Shown piece by piece: positions 48,665 to 58,032 of a stretch of DNA of 64,000 bases (position 1 is its first letter; every line of letters starts with the position of its first letter). The DNA lies in assembly GCF_002965065.1 (NCBI RefSeq), contig NZ_PTRE01000048.1:53249-117248 (forward strand), written 5' to 3'. Below the pieces are notes generated by a model. It was not told the DNA's origin. It did no database searches and saw only the letters and a list, made by a program, of their open reading frames with translations. The DNA comes from Escherichia sp. MOD1-EC7003 (GTDB lineage Bacteria > Pseudomonadota > Gammaproteobacteria > Enterobacterales > Enterobacteriaceae). The translations under genes and the position numbers were made by a program.

Positions 48665-51514
48665 TTGAAATACCTTGCTTCTTTTCGTACAACCCTGAAA
48701 GCCTCGCGCTACATGTTCAGAGCATTGGCGTTAGTGCTCTGGCTGCTGATTGCTTTTTCATCCGTTTTTTACATCGTTAATGCGTTACATCAGCGAGAAT
48801 CGGAAATTCGTCAGGAATTTAACCTGAGTTCCGATCAGGCTCAGCGCTTTATTCAACGCACCTCCGATGTGATGAAAGAGCTGAAGTACATAGCTGAAAA
48901 TCGCTTATCAGCAGAAAACGGTGTGCTTTCCCCGCGTGGACGAGAAACGCAGGTGGATGTGCCTGTGTTTGAACCTCTGTTTGCCGACTCCGATTGTTCC
49001 GCGATGAGTAACACTTGGCGTGGCTCTCTGGAGTCGTTAGCGTGGTTTATGCGCTACTGGCGCGATAATTTCTCTGCGGCTTATGATCTTAACCGCGTAT
49101 TTTTAATCGGCAGCGATAACCTCTGCATGGCCAATTTCGGTCTGCGTGATATGCCAGTTGAACGCGATACCGCGTTGAAAGCTTTACATGAACGCATCAA
49201 TAAATATCGAAATGCACCACAAGATGATAGCGGCAGTAACCTCTACTGGATCAGCGAAGGTCCGCGCCCTGGCGTCGGGTATTTTTACGCGTTGACGCCA
49301 GTTTATCTGGCAAACCGGTTGCAGGCGCTTTTGGGTGTCGAGCAGACCATTCGGATGGAGAATTTTTTCTTACCTGGTACGTTGCCGATGGGGGTTACCA
49401 TTCTTGATGAAAATGGTCATACCCTGATTTCGCTTACCGGACCGGAAAGCAAGATTAAGAGCGATCCTCGCTGGATGCAGGAACGTTCCTGGTTTGGCTA
49501 TACGGAAGCGTTCCGGGAGCTGGTGCTGAAGAAAAATCTGCCGCCCTCATCGTTAAGCATCGTCTATTCAGTGCCGGTTGATAAGGTGCTGGAACGCATT
49601 CGCATGTTGATCCTTAACGCAATTTTGCTGAATGTACTTGCCGGAGCTGCGTTGTTTACTCTCGCTCGAATGTACGAGCGGCGTATTTTCATTCCGGCAG
49701 AAAGCGACGCCCTGCGACTGGAAGAACATGAGCAGTTTAATCGCAAGATTGTCGCCTCCGCGCCAGTGGGTATCTGCATTTTGCGTACTGCTGATGGCGT
49801 CAATATTTTAAGTAACGAACTGGCGCATACTTATCTCAATATGCTTACGCATGAGGACCGCCAACGGCTGACACAAATTATCTGTGGGCAGCAGGTCAAT
49901 TTTGTTGATGTCCTGACCAGCAATAATACCAATCTGCAAATCAGCTTCGTCCATTCGCGCTATCGTAATGAAAACGTGGCCATTTGCGTGCTGGTAGATG
50001 TTTCTTCGCGCGTGAAGATGGAAGAGTCGTTGCAGGAGATGGCACAGGCAGCAGAGCAGGCGAGCCAGTCGAAATCGATGTTCCTTGCCACCGTCAGTCA
50101 TGAGCTGCGAACGCCGCTGTATGGCATTATCGGTAACCTGGATCTGTTGCAAACCAAAGAGTTACCGAAAGGCGTCGATCGTCTGGTGACGGCAATGAAC
50201 AACTCTTCCAGCCTGTTGTTGAAAATTATCAGCGATATTCTCGATTTCTCGAAGATTGAATCGGAACAGTTGAAGATCGAACCGCGTGAGTTTTCGCCGC
50301 GTGAAGTGATGAATCACATCACCGCCAACTATTTACCGCTGGTGGTACGCAAGCAGCTGGGCTTGTACTGTTTTATTGAACCGGATGTGCCAGTGGCCTT
50401 AAATGGCGACCCGATGCGTTTACAGCAGGTCATCTCTAACTTGCTGAGTAACGCCATAAAATTCACCGATACTGGCTGTATAGTTCTGCATGTTCGCGCT
50501 GATGGCCATTATCTCTCTATCCGTGTTCGCGATACCGGCGTGGGGATCCCGGCGAAAGAAGTGGTGCGCTTGTTTGATCCCTTCTTCCAGGTCGGAACGG
50601 GCGTACAGCGTAACTTCCAGGGGACCGGTCTGGGGCTGGCGATTTGTGAAAAACTGATCAACATGATGGACGGCGACATCTCGGTCGATTCAGAACCGGG
50701 AATGGGCAGCCAGTTTACCGTGCGTATTCCGTTGTACGGTGCTCAGTACCCGCAGAAAAAAGGCGTGGAAGGGTTGAGCGGTAAACGCTGCTGGCTGGCG
50801 GTCCGCAATGCGTCGCTCTGCCAGTTCCTGGAAACCAGTTTGCAGCGCAGCGGCATCGTTGTTACAACATACGAAGGGCAGGAACCGACTCCCGAAGATG
50901 TGTTAATTACTGACGAGGTAGTGAGTAAAAAATGGCAGGGTAGAGCGGTAGTGACCTTCTGTCGTCGTCATATTGGCATTCCGCTGGAGAAAGCGCCAGG
51001 GGAGTGGGTACACAGTGTGGCGACCCCGCATGAGCTACCGGCATTGCTGGCGCGTATTTATTTGATCGAGATGGAGTGCGACGATCCTGCTAACGCTCTG
51101 CCATTGACGGACAAAGCGGTCAGCGATAACGACGATATGATGATTCTGGTCGTGGATGATCATCCGATTAACCGGCGCCTGCTGGCAGATCAGTTGGGAT
51201 CGTTGGGCTATCAATGTAAAACCGCGAATGACGGCGTCGATGCGCTTAATGTACTTAGCAAGAATCATATCGATATCGTGCTTAGCGACGTCAACATGCC
51301 AAATATGGATGGTTACCGCTTGACGCAACGCATTCGTCAGTTGGGACTGACGTTGCCGGTAATCGGCGTAACTGCTAATGCGTTGGCTGAAGAGAAGCAG
51401 CGGTGTCTGGAGTCCGGTATGGATAGCTGCCTGTCGAAGCCGGTAACGCTGGATGTTATAAAACAGACGCTGACGCTATATGCCGAGAGGGTCAGGAAAT
51501 CGCGGGAATCGTAG
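48665..51514 (+). CDS. rcsC: Hybrid sensor histidine kinase RcsC
   Basis: A 949-residue inner-membrane hybrid kinase of the Rcs envelope-stress phosphorelay. Two membrane segments (about 20-41 and 311-334) flank the periplasmic domain. The H-box is TVSHELRTPLYG (His near 479), followed by N-box NLLSNAIKF and G-boxes DTGVGIP and GTGLGLAI. The C-terminal receiver has LVVDDHPIN and the acceptor Asp in VLSDVNMPNMDG (near 875). It starts with TTG, as in K-12, after GAGGCGGAGC. Its TAG stop lies within the first bases of a REP. Confidence 0.96.
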   Translation: MKYLASFRTTLKASRYMFRALALVLWLLIAFSSVFYIVNALHQRESEIRQEFNLSSDQAQRFIQRTSDVMKELKYIAENRLSAENGVLSPRGRETQVDVPVFEPLFADSDCSAMSNTWRGSLESLAWFMRYWRDNFSAAYDLNRVFLIGSDNLCMANFGLRDMPVERDTALKALHERINKYRNAPQDDSGSNLYWISEGPRPGVGYFYALTPVYLANRLQALLGVEQTIRMENFFLPGTLPMGVTILDENGHTLISLTGPESKIKSDPRWMQERSWFGYTEAFRELVLKKNLPPSSLSIVYSVPVDKVLERIRMLILNAILLNVLAGAALFTLARMYERRIFIPAESDALRLEEHEQFNRKIVASAPVGICILRTADGVNILSNELAHTYLNMLTHEDRQRLTQIICGQQVNFVDVLTSNNTNLQISFVHSRYRNENVAICVLVDVSSRVKMEESLQEMAQAAEQASQSKSMFLATVSHELRTPLYGIIGNLDLLQTKELPKGVDRLVTAMNNSSSLLLKIISDILDFSKIESEQLKIEPREFSPREVMNHITANYLPLVVRKQLGLYCFIEPDVPVALNGDPMRLQQVISNLLSNAIKFTDTGCIVLHVRADGHYLSIRVRDTGVGIPAKEVVRLFDPFFQVGTGVQRNFQGTGLGLAICEKLINMMDGDISVDSEPGMGSQFTVRIPLYGAQYPQKKGVEGLSGKRCWLAVRNASLCQFLETSLQRSGIVVTTYEGQEPTPEDVLITDEVVSKKWQGRAVVTFCRRHIGIPLEKAPGEWVHSVATPHELPALLARIYLIEMECDDPANALPLTDKAVSDNDDMMILVVDDHPINRRLLADQLGSLGYQCKTANDGVDALNVLSKNHIDIVLSDVNMPNMDGYRLTQRIRQLGLTLPVIGVTANALAEEKQRCLESGMDSCLSKPVTLDVIKQTLTLYAERVRKSRES

Positions 51515-51592
51515 GCCGGATAAGGCGTTACGCCGCATCCGGCAATCGGTGCAAATGCCAGATGCGACGCTGACGCGTTTTATCTGGCCTGC
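51511..51592. repeat. REP pair between convergent rcsC and rcsB
   Basis: GTAGGCCGGATAAGGCG...CCGCATCCGGC and the inverse TGCCAGATGCGACG...TATCTGGCCTGC fill the gap. The first unit supplies the rcsC stop codon; the second ends seven bases before the rcsB stop. Confidence 0.9.
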
Positions 51593-51598
51593 GGGAGA

Positions 51599-52249
51599 TT
51601 AGTCTTTATCTGCCGGACTTAACGTCACAGAAGAGAGATAATTCAGCAGAGCGATATCGTTCTCGACGCCCAGTTTCATCATCGCAGATTTCTTCTGGCT
51701 ACTGATGGTTTTAATACTGCGGTTCAGCTTTTTAGCGATCTCTGTCACCAGGAAACCTTCTGCAAACAGGCGCAGAACTTCACTCTCTTTTGGCGAGAGA
51801 CGCTTGTCACCGTAACCACCAGCACTGATTTTTTCCAACAGGCGGGAAACACTTTCCGGGGTAAATTTCTTCCCTTTTTGCAGCGCGGCGAGGGCCTTCG
51901 GCAGATCGGTCGGCGCACCTTGTTTCAGCACGATCCCTTCGATATCCAGATCCAATACCGCACTAAGAATCGCCGGATTGTTGTTCATGGTCAGAACAAT
52001 GATCGACAGGCTTGGAAAATGGCGCTTGATGTACTTGATTAAGGTAATGCCATCGCCATACTTATCGCCAGGCATGGAGAGATCGGTAATCAACACATGC
52101 GCATCCAGTTTCGGCAGGTTGTTGATCAGTGCTGTAGAGTCTTCAAATTCGCCGACAACATTCACCCACTCAATTTGCTCAAGTGATTTGCGAATACCGA
52201 ACAAGACTATCGGATGGTCATCGGCAATAATTACGTTCATATTGTTCAT
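51599..52249 (-). CDS. rcsB: Response regulator RcsB
   Basis: A 216-residue NarL/FixJ-type regulator controlling colanic acid, flagella and many envelope genes. The receiver carries the acidic pocket IIADDHP and the phospho-acceptor Asp56 in LITDLSMPGD. The DNA-binding half has LSPKESEVLRLFAEG and ITEIAKKLNRSIKTISSQ-type helices (here LVTEIAKKLNRSIKTISSQK). Start MNNMNVI at 52249 matches the family, 16 bases after rcsD. Confidence 0.97.
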   Translation of the reverse strand: MNNMNVIIADDHPIVLFGIRKSLEQIEWVNVVGEFEDSTALINNLPKLDAHVLITDLSMPGDKYGDGITLIKYIKRHFPSLSIIVLTMNNNPAILSAVLDLDIEGIVLKQGAPTDLPKALAALQKGKKFTPESVSRLLEKISAGGYGDKRLSPKESEVLRLFAEGFLVTEIAKKLNRSIKTISSQKKSAMMKLGVENDIALLNYLSSVTLSPADKD

Positions 52250-52265
52250 GTAATAGGCTACCTTG

Positions 52266-54938
52266 CTACAGCAAGCTCTTGACATAACTGTCAATGTCGC
52301 TGATGTATTTTTCTATTCCTGGAACATTCTTCTCACGAATCAGATGCTCCAGCGTTTCACATAACTGCTTGCCGGGTACCAGATTTAGCATGGCAAATAC
52401 GCCTTTAAGACGATGAGCCGTTTGGGCTAACGCAGCAAAATCACTGGTTGCTGCTTCAGTATACAGCCTCTTAACATCATCCGGTACTGTGTCTACAAAG
52501 AGTGCATAATAGCCGCTGGCATGGAGTTGCGCATTTTCATCTCCACCCAGAGGCGATTCTGTCATCTCTTCCTGCGCCAGTTGCACTTCAATTAATTGTA
52601 AGACCGCTTTCTGCATAGCGTTGCTCATATTGAAGTTGACGCACAATTGACCAGGCCCAATTTCCCGTACGCCAGACTCATCATCGCTTAAAAGCAAGCC
52701 AGAGGCAGTAAGATTAGACGGATTGTCCGTTAAAAAGATATCATAATCCTGACTAATTAATCTTTCATCGGGTGTGATACAGGTTGCTCCCCAATTTTCT
52801 AGCTGGCGAGTGACAATATTCCGAATTTCTGCCGAGGTAACATCCACCATTACGCAGACATCGTCCAGTAAACGCTCTTCTTCCTCTTCAACTTCCGGGT
52901 CAGTTGCGAGCATTTTTATATGCACAGAGTAGCGTGTGCCAAGCCCGTCCCGCGTTTTGATGTTTAAATGACCGCCCAGTTTACGCGCCAGTTGATCGCT
53001 CAGCCAGAATGCCAGCGGGTCTGCCTTGCCATAGCGATCGTTTTGGGTCTGGTTGATAAACGGGAAGTGCAAATTATCCATTTCATGAATGCTTACGCCT
53101 TCTCCGGTGTCCAGAATGCGGAACGTCAGGCGGTCTTCGGAGGATTCATCCTGATCAACCTCAAGGGTGATTTTTCCCAATTGCGTTGAGGTCACGGCAT
53201 ATTGCATCAGCAGCTGCAAAATACGGCGTAAGGCATCGCGATCGCCACGGCGAATATCGTGTGCTTTCAGATGATTGTTAATCAGCAGTTGCAGACCTTT
53301 ACGCTTGATGGCAGGCAACACTGAAGGCACGACGTCATCAATCAAATCCTGCACGGAAAACTGCACCGTCTCACTTTTCCAGCTATCGTCCGCAAGCATG
53401 TTTGCTAACTGTATTTCATCGACCAGTCGCACCAGCACATCTGCCTGATCCGCTAATTGTTTGCTTTCCGGGGCGTTGAGTTTAGCCGCGCTCTCTGCCA
53501 GGGACTGTGCGGGTTCTTTCAGCGCATCGCCAATATTTTTCATAAAAGTCATCCGCCCCTGCTGGTTTTTCTCATACAGACGCTGAGCCTGCTTGAGTTT
53601 CTTGTTTACCAGCACTTCGCGATCCTGATCGCGAATAATGAAAATTTGTGTGCGCGGCGCAACCTGACTGCGAAACATGCGGATCTCATACAGCTCGTTA
53701 TTGATTGTCGCCTGAATAATCCCCTGATGCTGCTCTGCCATAGTAGTGATGTTTTGCAGATTCAAATGCGGCAGCAAATGATCGGCAATTTTGTTGCTTA
53801 TGACAGTGCGGTTCGATTCCTGATCGTGAACCAGCAGGCCGAGCGGCAGCAGTGAGACTATTTCTTCATTTATTGCCCGTAAAATGCGCAATTCGTTATT
53901 GACCGCTGTGTTGGGGACGCTTTCTGTACTGCGGCTGGAAAAATGTCGGAATGTGGTATAGCCAAATAACGCCAGCGCCAGCAAACCGATGTTCAGCAGC
54001 AGTGGCAGCAGAATGTTTTGCAACGTATCCAGCAGTAAGGTGCCGTAAGGAACCTGCCAGACCAGTCGCATATCGGTAGAGTGGAGTGCCGAGGATATTT
54101 CAATCTTCGTACTGTTAAAGTGGATACTGACGCTATCCGTCCCTTCTTTCCCATTATCATTGTTTCCCGTTGCCGTCGCGTCTGGCTCAAGACGGAAACT
54201 GTCCAGCGACATACCGGGTGGGATCAAATCATTAATCGGTAGATCAAAAGCCACGACTGTTGCCAGATGTCCCGGCTGGTTAAAGGTGGTATGCAGGGTA
54301 AAGTAATGACCGTTCTGCCAGGCCAGGCGGCGCAGGTTAGAAAAACTTTCGCGTTCATCGAGGGCGTTGGCCTGCTGCAACATCTCTGCACGACGTGAAT
54401 CAACAATGTCGCTGACGGTCGACTCTTTAAATCCGGAGGTGAGATCCTTGAGGGGGAGGGTCGAGATCAGTACCAGACTGTTATCCTGACCATTCAGGTA
54501 ATACATCGACCACGGTATATTTTCTGCGCCCCATAACGTGTCCAGATAGGTGGACATCCGTTGAGTCATTTCAAGCGTTGAGTTGTCGTGAGAGCCAAAG
54601 ATCAAGGCTTCCGTTTTGCGGCGCGGTTTTTCCAGATAGTAGACATCCTGTTTCAGGCGCGTCTCTTGTAAACCTTCGCCGGAGGAGGGGGAGGTTGTCG
54701 CGGCAATGTTATCGTAGATCTGCCAGGTCACGTAACGCCAGGTATCGACGCGCTTTTGAATTGCGTGGGTAATGTCGACAATCTGGTAACTTTTATCTTT
54801 CAGCCAGGCGTTGACGGCACTTTGTACCATCACCCCCATCATCACCAGTAACACAATGATCAACAGTAAAAAGAAGCGGGTAATGCTCCCCGGTAGGAGT
54901 GAAAAGCGGGTCGTGGCCGTTGTCTCTTTCTGATGCAT
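52266..54938 (-). CDS. rcsD: Phosphotransfer intermediate protein RcsD
   Basis: An 890-residue inner-membrane protein that relays phosphate from RcsC to RcsB. Membrane segments lie near 17-40 and 306-329. The central kinase-like region lacks a proper H-box His. The C-terminal HPt domain carries TAHRLKGVFAMLNLVPG with the phospho-His near 842. It is transcribed with rcsB; a further promoter for rcsB is known inside rcsD in E. coli, not identified here. Confidence 0.95.
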   Translation of the reverse strand: MHQKETTATTRFSLLPGSITRFFLLLIIVLLVMMGVMVQSAVNAWLKDKSYQIVDITHAIQKRVDTWRYVTWQIYDNIAATTSPSSGEGLQETRLKQDVYYLEKPRRKTEALIFGSHDNSTLEMTQRMSTYLDTLWGAENIPWSMYYLNGQDNSLVLISTLPLKDLTSGFKESTVSDIVDSRRAEMLQQANALDERESFSNLRRLAWQNGHYFTLHTTFNQPGHLATVVAFDLPINDLIPPGMSLDSFRLEPDATATGNNDNGKEGTDSVSIHFNSTKIEISSALHSTDMRLVWQVPYGTLLLDTLQNILLPLLLNIGLLALALFGYTTFRHFSSRSTESVPNTAVNNELRILRAINEEIVSLLPLGLLVHDQESNRTVISNKIADHLLPHLNLQNITTMAEQHQGIIQATINNELYEIRMFRSQVAPRTQIFIIRDQDREVLVNKKLKQAQRLYEKNQQGRMTFMKNIGDALKEPAQSLAESAAKLNAPESKQLADQADVLVRLVDEIQLANMLADDSWKSETVQFSVQDLIDDVVPSVLPAIKRKGLQLLINNHLKAHDIRRGDRDALRRILQLLMQYAVTSTQLGKITLEVDQDESSEDRLTFRILDTGEGVSIHEMDNLHFPFINQTQNDRYGKADPLAFWLSDQLARKLGGHLNIKTRDGLGTRYSVHIKMLATDPEVEEEEERLLDDVCVMVDVTSAEIRNIVTRQLENWGATCITPDERLISQDYDIFLTDNPSNLTASGLLLSDDESGVREIGPGQLCVNFNMSNAMQKAVLQLIEVQLAQEEMTESPLGGDENAQLHASGYYALFVDTVPDDVKRLYTEAATSDFAALAQTAHRLKGVFAMLNLVPGKQLCETLEHLIREKNVPGIEKYISDIDSYVKSLL

Positions 54939-55249
54939 TCGTGTTTATGACCTGTTAAAACTTCGCGAAGTGATTGGGCAGTATAAAGGGTACAGTGTGA
55001 AATTCCAGACTCTTACCTGATTGATGATTCTCTATTCTCCAGTGATATTTATCATCCTGCGCTGAGGGAAATAGATGTACAAGCGCTATTTTGCTGTACA
55101 AATAACCTACAAAAAGACCAACGAAATTAATTGCAAATAAACGAAGAACACTGGAAATTATGCTTATGTTAATTATTTGTGAAATGCTTAACAAGCGTTA
55201 TAGTTTTCCTGTGGTAGTACAGAATAATGAAAATTGTGTAAAGAAGGGT
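54939..55249. other. AT-rich gap upstream of rcsD
   Basis: No gene is supported in these 311 bases. Open frames here are short, without similarity or start signals. The rcsD promoter must lie in it. GCGAAGTG and related short motifs occur but no operator can be named. Confidence 0.4.
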
Positions 55250-55342
55250 AAAAAAAACCGGATGCGAGGCATCCGGTTGAAATAGGGGTAAACAGACATT
55301 CAGAAATGAATGACGGTAATAAATAAAGTTAATGATGATAGC
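55250..55342 (-). ncRNA. micF: MicF antisense small RNA
   Basis: A 93-base sRNA transcribed divergently from ompC. It begins GCTATCATCATTAAC and ends in the terminator hairpin AACCGGATGCC...GCATCCGGTT with a U-run, exactly the K-12 length. MicF pairs with the ompF leader and blocks its translation, so it lowers OmpF when OmpC rises. Its promoter shares the OmpR-rich region with ompC. Confidence 0.95.
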
Positions 55343-55497
55343 GGGAAATATTTTAGTTGCGAGTGAAGGTTTTGTTTTGACATTCAGTGCTGTCAAATAC
55401 TTAAGAATAAGTTATTGATTTTAACCTTGAATTACCATTGCTTGATGTTAGGTGCTTATTTAGCCATTTCGCAGCAATCTTAAAAAGTTCCCTTTCA

Positions 55498-55558
55498 TTT
55501 ACATTTTGAAACATCTATAGCGATAAATGAAACATCTTAAAAGTTTTAGTATCATATT
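55498..55558 (+). promoter_or_regulatory. OmpR binding sites C1-C3 upstream of ompC
   Basis: Three tandem sites of about 20 bases are recognisable: TTTACATTTTGAAACATCTA (55498-55517), AGCGATAAATGAAACATCTT (55519-55538) and AAAAGTTTTAGTATCATATT (55539-55558). They match the K-12 ompC region bound by phospho-OmpR. The transcript starts roughly 80 bases before the ompC ATG. Confidence 0.85.
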
Positions 55559-55676
55559 CGTGTTGGATTATTCTGCATTTTTGGGGAGAATGGACTTGCC
55601 GACTGATTAATGAGGGTTAATCAGTATGCAGTGGCATAAAAAAGCAAATAAAGGCATATAACAGAGGGTTAATAAC

Positions 55677-56792
55677 ATGAAAGTTAAAGTACTGTCCCTC
55701 CTGGTCCCAGCTCTGCTGGTAGCAGGCGCAGCAAACGCTGCTGAAATTTACAACAAAGACGGCAACAAATTAGACTTGTACGGTAAAGTTGACGGCCTGC
55801 ACTATTTCTCCGACAACGACTCTAAAGATGGCGACAAGACCTACATGCGTCTTGGTTTCAAAGGTGAGACTCAGATTACTGATCAGCTGACCGGTTATGG
55901 TCAGTGGGAATATCAGATTCAGGGTAACAAACCTGAAAGTGAGAATAGCTCCTGGACTCGTGTGGCATTCGCTGGTCTGAAATTCCAGGACGTTGGATCT
56001 TTCGACTATGGTCGTAACTATGGCGTTGTTTACGATGTAACTTCCTGGACCGACGTACTGCCAGAATTCGGTGGCGATACCTACGATTCTGATAACTTCA
56101 TGCAGCAGCGTGGTAACGGCTTCGCGACCTACCGTAACACCGACTTCTTCGGTCTGGTTGATGGCCTGAACTTTGCTGTTCAGTACCAGGGTAAAAACGG
56201 TAGCCCGTCTGGCGAAGGTATGACTGGTGTGACCAACAATGGTCGTGATGTTCTGAAGCAGAACGGTGACGGTGTTGGTGGTTCTATCACTTATGATTAC
56301 GAAGGCTTCGGTATCGGTGGTGCGATCTCCAGCTCCAAACGTACTTGGGAGCAGAACAACAGCAATCTGATCGGTAACGGCGACCGTGCAGAAACCTACA
56401 CTGGTGGTCTGAAATACGACGCTAACAATGTTTACCTGGCGGCTCAGTACACCCAGACTTACAACGCAACTCTGGTTGGTGATTCAGGTTGGGCGAACAA
56501 AGCTCAGAACTTTGAAGTGGTTGCCCAGTATCAGTTCGACTTCGGTCTGCGTCCTTCTGTAGCTTACCTGCAATCCAAAGGTAAAGACCTGAATGTCAAC
56601 ATCGCTGGTCGTACTTACGACGACGAAGATCTGCTGAAATATGTTGATGTTGGTGCTACTTACTACTTCAACAAAAACATGTCCACCTACGTTGACTACA
56701 AAATCAACCTGCTGGACGACAACCAGTTCACCCGCACTGTTGGCATCAACACTGATGACATCGTAGCTCTGGGTCTGGTTTACCAGTTCTAA
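55677..56792 (+). CDS. ompC: Outer-membrane porin OmpC
   Basis: A 371-residue general porin. A 21-residue signal peptide ([20 protein letters not shown]) precedes the barrel. Constriction loop 3 includes [19 protein letters not shown] with the PEFGGD motif (about 124-129), and the C-terminus is VYQF with the terminal Phe needed for assembly. Surface loops differ from K-12 (for example [13 protein letters not shown] and RTYDDEDLL regions), as expected under phage and immune selection. The strongly biased codon use indicates high expression. Confidence 0.97.
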   Translation: MKVKVLSLLVPALLVAGAANAAEIYNKDGNKLDLYGKVDGLHYFSDNDSKDGDKTYMRLGFKGETQITDQLTGYGQWEYQIQGNKPESENSSWTRVAFAGLKFQDVGSFDYGRNYGVVYDVTSWTDVLPEFGGDTYDSDNFMQQRGNGFATYRNTDFFGLVDGLNFAVQYQGKNGSPSGEGMTGVTNNGRDVLKQNGDGVGGSITYDYEGFGIGGAISSSKRTWEQNNSNLIGNGDRAETYTGGLKYDANNVYLAAQYTQTYNATLVGDSGWANKAQNFEVVAQYQFDFGLRPSVAYLQSKGKDLNVNIAGRTYDDEDLLKYVDVGATYYFNKNMSTYVDYKINLLDDNQFTRTVGINTDDIVALGLVYQF

Positions 56793-56810
56793 TTTCGATT
56801 TCTATCGAAC

Positions 56811-56834
56811 AAAGGGCCTGCGGGCCCTTTTTTC
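56811..56834 (+). terminator. ompC terminator
   Basis: AAAGGGCCTGCGGGCCC forms a compact GC stem followed by TTTTTT, 18 bases after the ompC stop. Confidence 0.92.
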
Positions 56835-56903
56835 ATTGTTTTCAGCGTACAAACTCAGATTTTTGGTGTACTCTTGCGACCGTTCGCATGAGGATAATCA
56901 CGT

Positions 56904-57959
56904 ATGGAAATAAGCTTTACCCGCGTGGCACTACTGGCTGCCGCGCTCTTCTTTGTTGGTTGCGATCAAAAAACACAACCCGCTAACTCCCACGTTACTG
57001 AAGTTACCGTTCTTGAAGGCAAAACTATGGGTACCTTCTGGCGTGCCAGCATCCCCGGCATTGACGCCAAACGCAGTGCCGAACTTAAAGAAAAGATTCA
57101 GACCCAGCTGGACGCCGACGATCAGCTGCTTTCGACCTATAAAAAAGATTCCGCGCTGATGCGCTTTAACGATTCACAAAGCCTGACACCATGGCCGGTA
57201 AATGAAGCAATGGCAGATATCGTCACTACCTCGCTGCGCATTGGTGCCAAAACCGATGGCGCGATGGATATTACCGTCGGGCCGCTGGTGAATCTGTGGG
57301 GCTTTGGTCCGGAACAACAGCCGGTTCAAATTCCGAGCCAGGAACAGATCGATGCGATGAAAGCCAAAACGGGTTTACAGCACCTGACGGTCATTAATCA
57401 GTCGCATCAGCAATATTTGCAAAAAGACCTGCCGGATTTATATGTCGATCTCTCCACCGTCGGTGAAGGTTATGCAGCGGATCATCTGGCACGCTTGATG
57501 GAGCAGGAAGGTATTTCACGTTATCTGGTGTCAGTTGGCGGTGCTCTGGATAGCCGTGGTATGAATGCTGAAGGCCAGCCGTGGCGGGTGGCGATTCAAA
57601 AACCGACCGATCAGGAAAATGCGGTTCAGGCGGTGGTCGATATCAACGGTCATGGCATTAGCACCTCTGGCAGCTACCGTAACTATTACGAACTGGATGG
57701 CAAACGTCTTTCTCATGTTATCGATCCGCATACCGGGCGTCCCATTGAACACAATCTGGTATCCGTGACGGTGATTGCCCCGACGGCGCTGGAGGCTGAT
57801 GCCTGGGATACCGGCTTAATGGTGCTCGGGCCGGAGAAAGCCAAAGAGATTGTTCGCCGGGAAGGACTGGCGGTTTATATGATCACCAAAGAGGGCGATA
57901 GTTTTAAAACCTGGATGTCGCCGCAGTTTAAAAGCTTCCTTATCAGCGAAAAAAATTAA
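56904..57959 (+). CDS. apbE: FAD:protein FMN transferase ApbE
   Basis: A 351-residue periplasmic lipoprotein; the lipobox FVGC places the lipidated Cys at 20. ApbE transfers FMN from FAD to Ser/Thr of flavoproteins such as NqrB/NqrC and RnfG/RnfD. Family segments are present: LEGKTMGTFWRAS (about 38-50), LVNLWGFGPEQQ, and the metal-binding IAPTALEADAWDTGLMVLG. Its stop codon overlaps the Ada box of the next gene. Confidence 0.95.
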   Translation: MEISFTRVALLAAALFFVGCDQKTQPANSHVTEVTVLEGKTMGTFWRASIPGIDAKRSAELKEKIQTQLDADDQLLSTYKKDSALMRFNDSQSLTPWPVNEAMADIVTTSLRIGAKTDGAMDITVGPLVNLWGFGPEQQPVQIPSQEQIDAMKAKTGLQHLTVINQSHQQYLQKDLPDLYVDLSTVGEGYAADHLARLMEQEGISRYLVSVGGALDSRGMNAEGQPWRVAIQKPTDQENAVQAVVDINGHGISTSGSYRNYYELDGKRLSHVIDPHTGRPIEHNLVSVTVIAPTALEADAWDTGLMVLGPEKAKEIVRREGLAVYMITKEGDSFKTWMSPQFKSFLISEKN

Positions 57960-57965
57960 AGCGCA
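57958..57965 (+). promoter_or_regulatory. Ada box upstream of ada-alkB
   Basis: AAAGCGCA, the operator bound by methylated Ada, lies 68 bases before the ada ATG. It shares bases with the apbE stop codon. Methyl-Ada binding here activates ada-alkB. Confidence 0.85.
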
Positions 57966-58032
57966 AGATTGTTGGTTTTTGCGTGATGGTGACCGGGCAG
58001 ACTAAAGGCTATCCTTAACCAGGGAGCTGATT

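Noticed and set aside
54955..55396. Two short minus-strand open frames between rcsD and ompC
   Set aside because: They lie over the rcsD promoter and micF, have no ribosome site and no recognisable protein.
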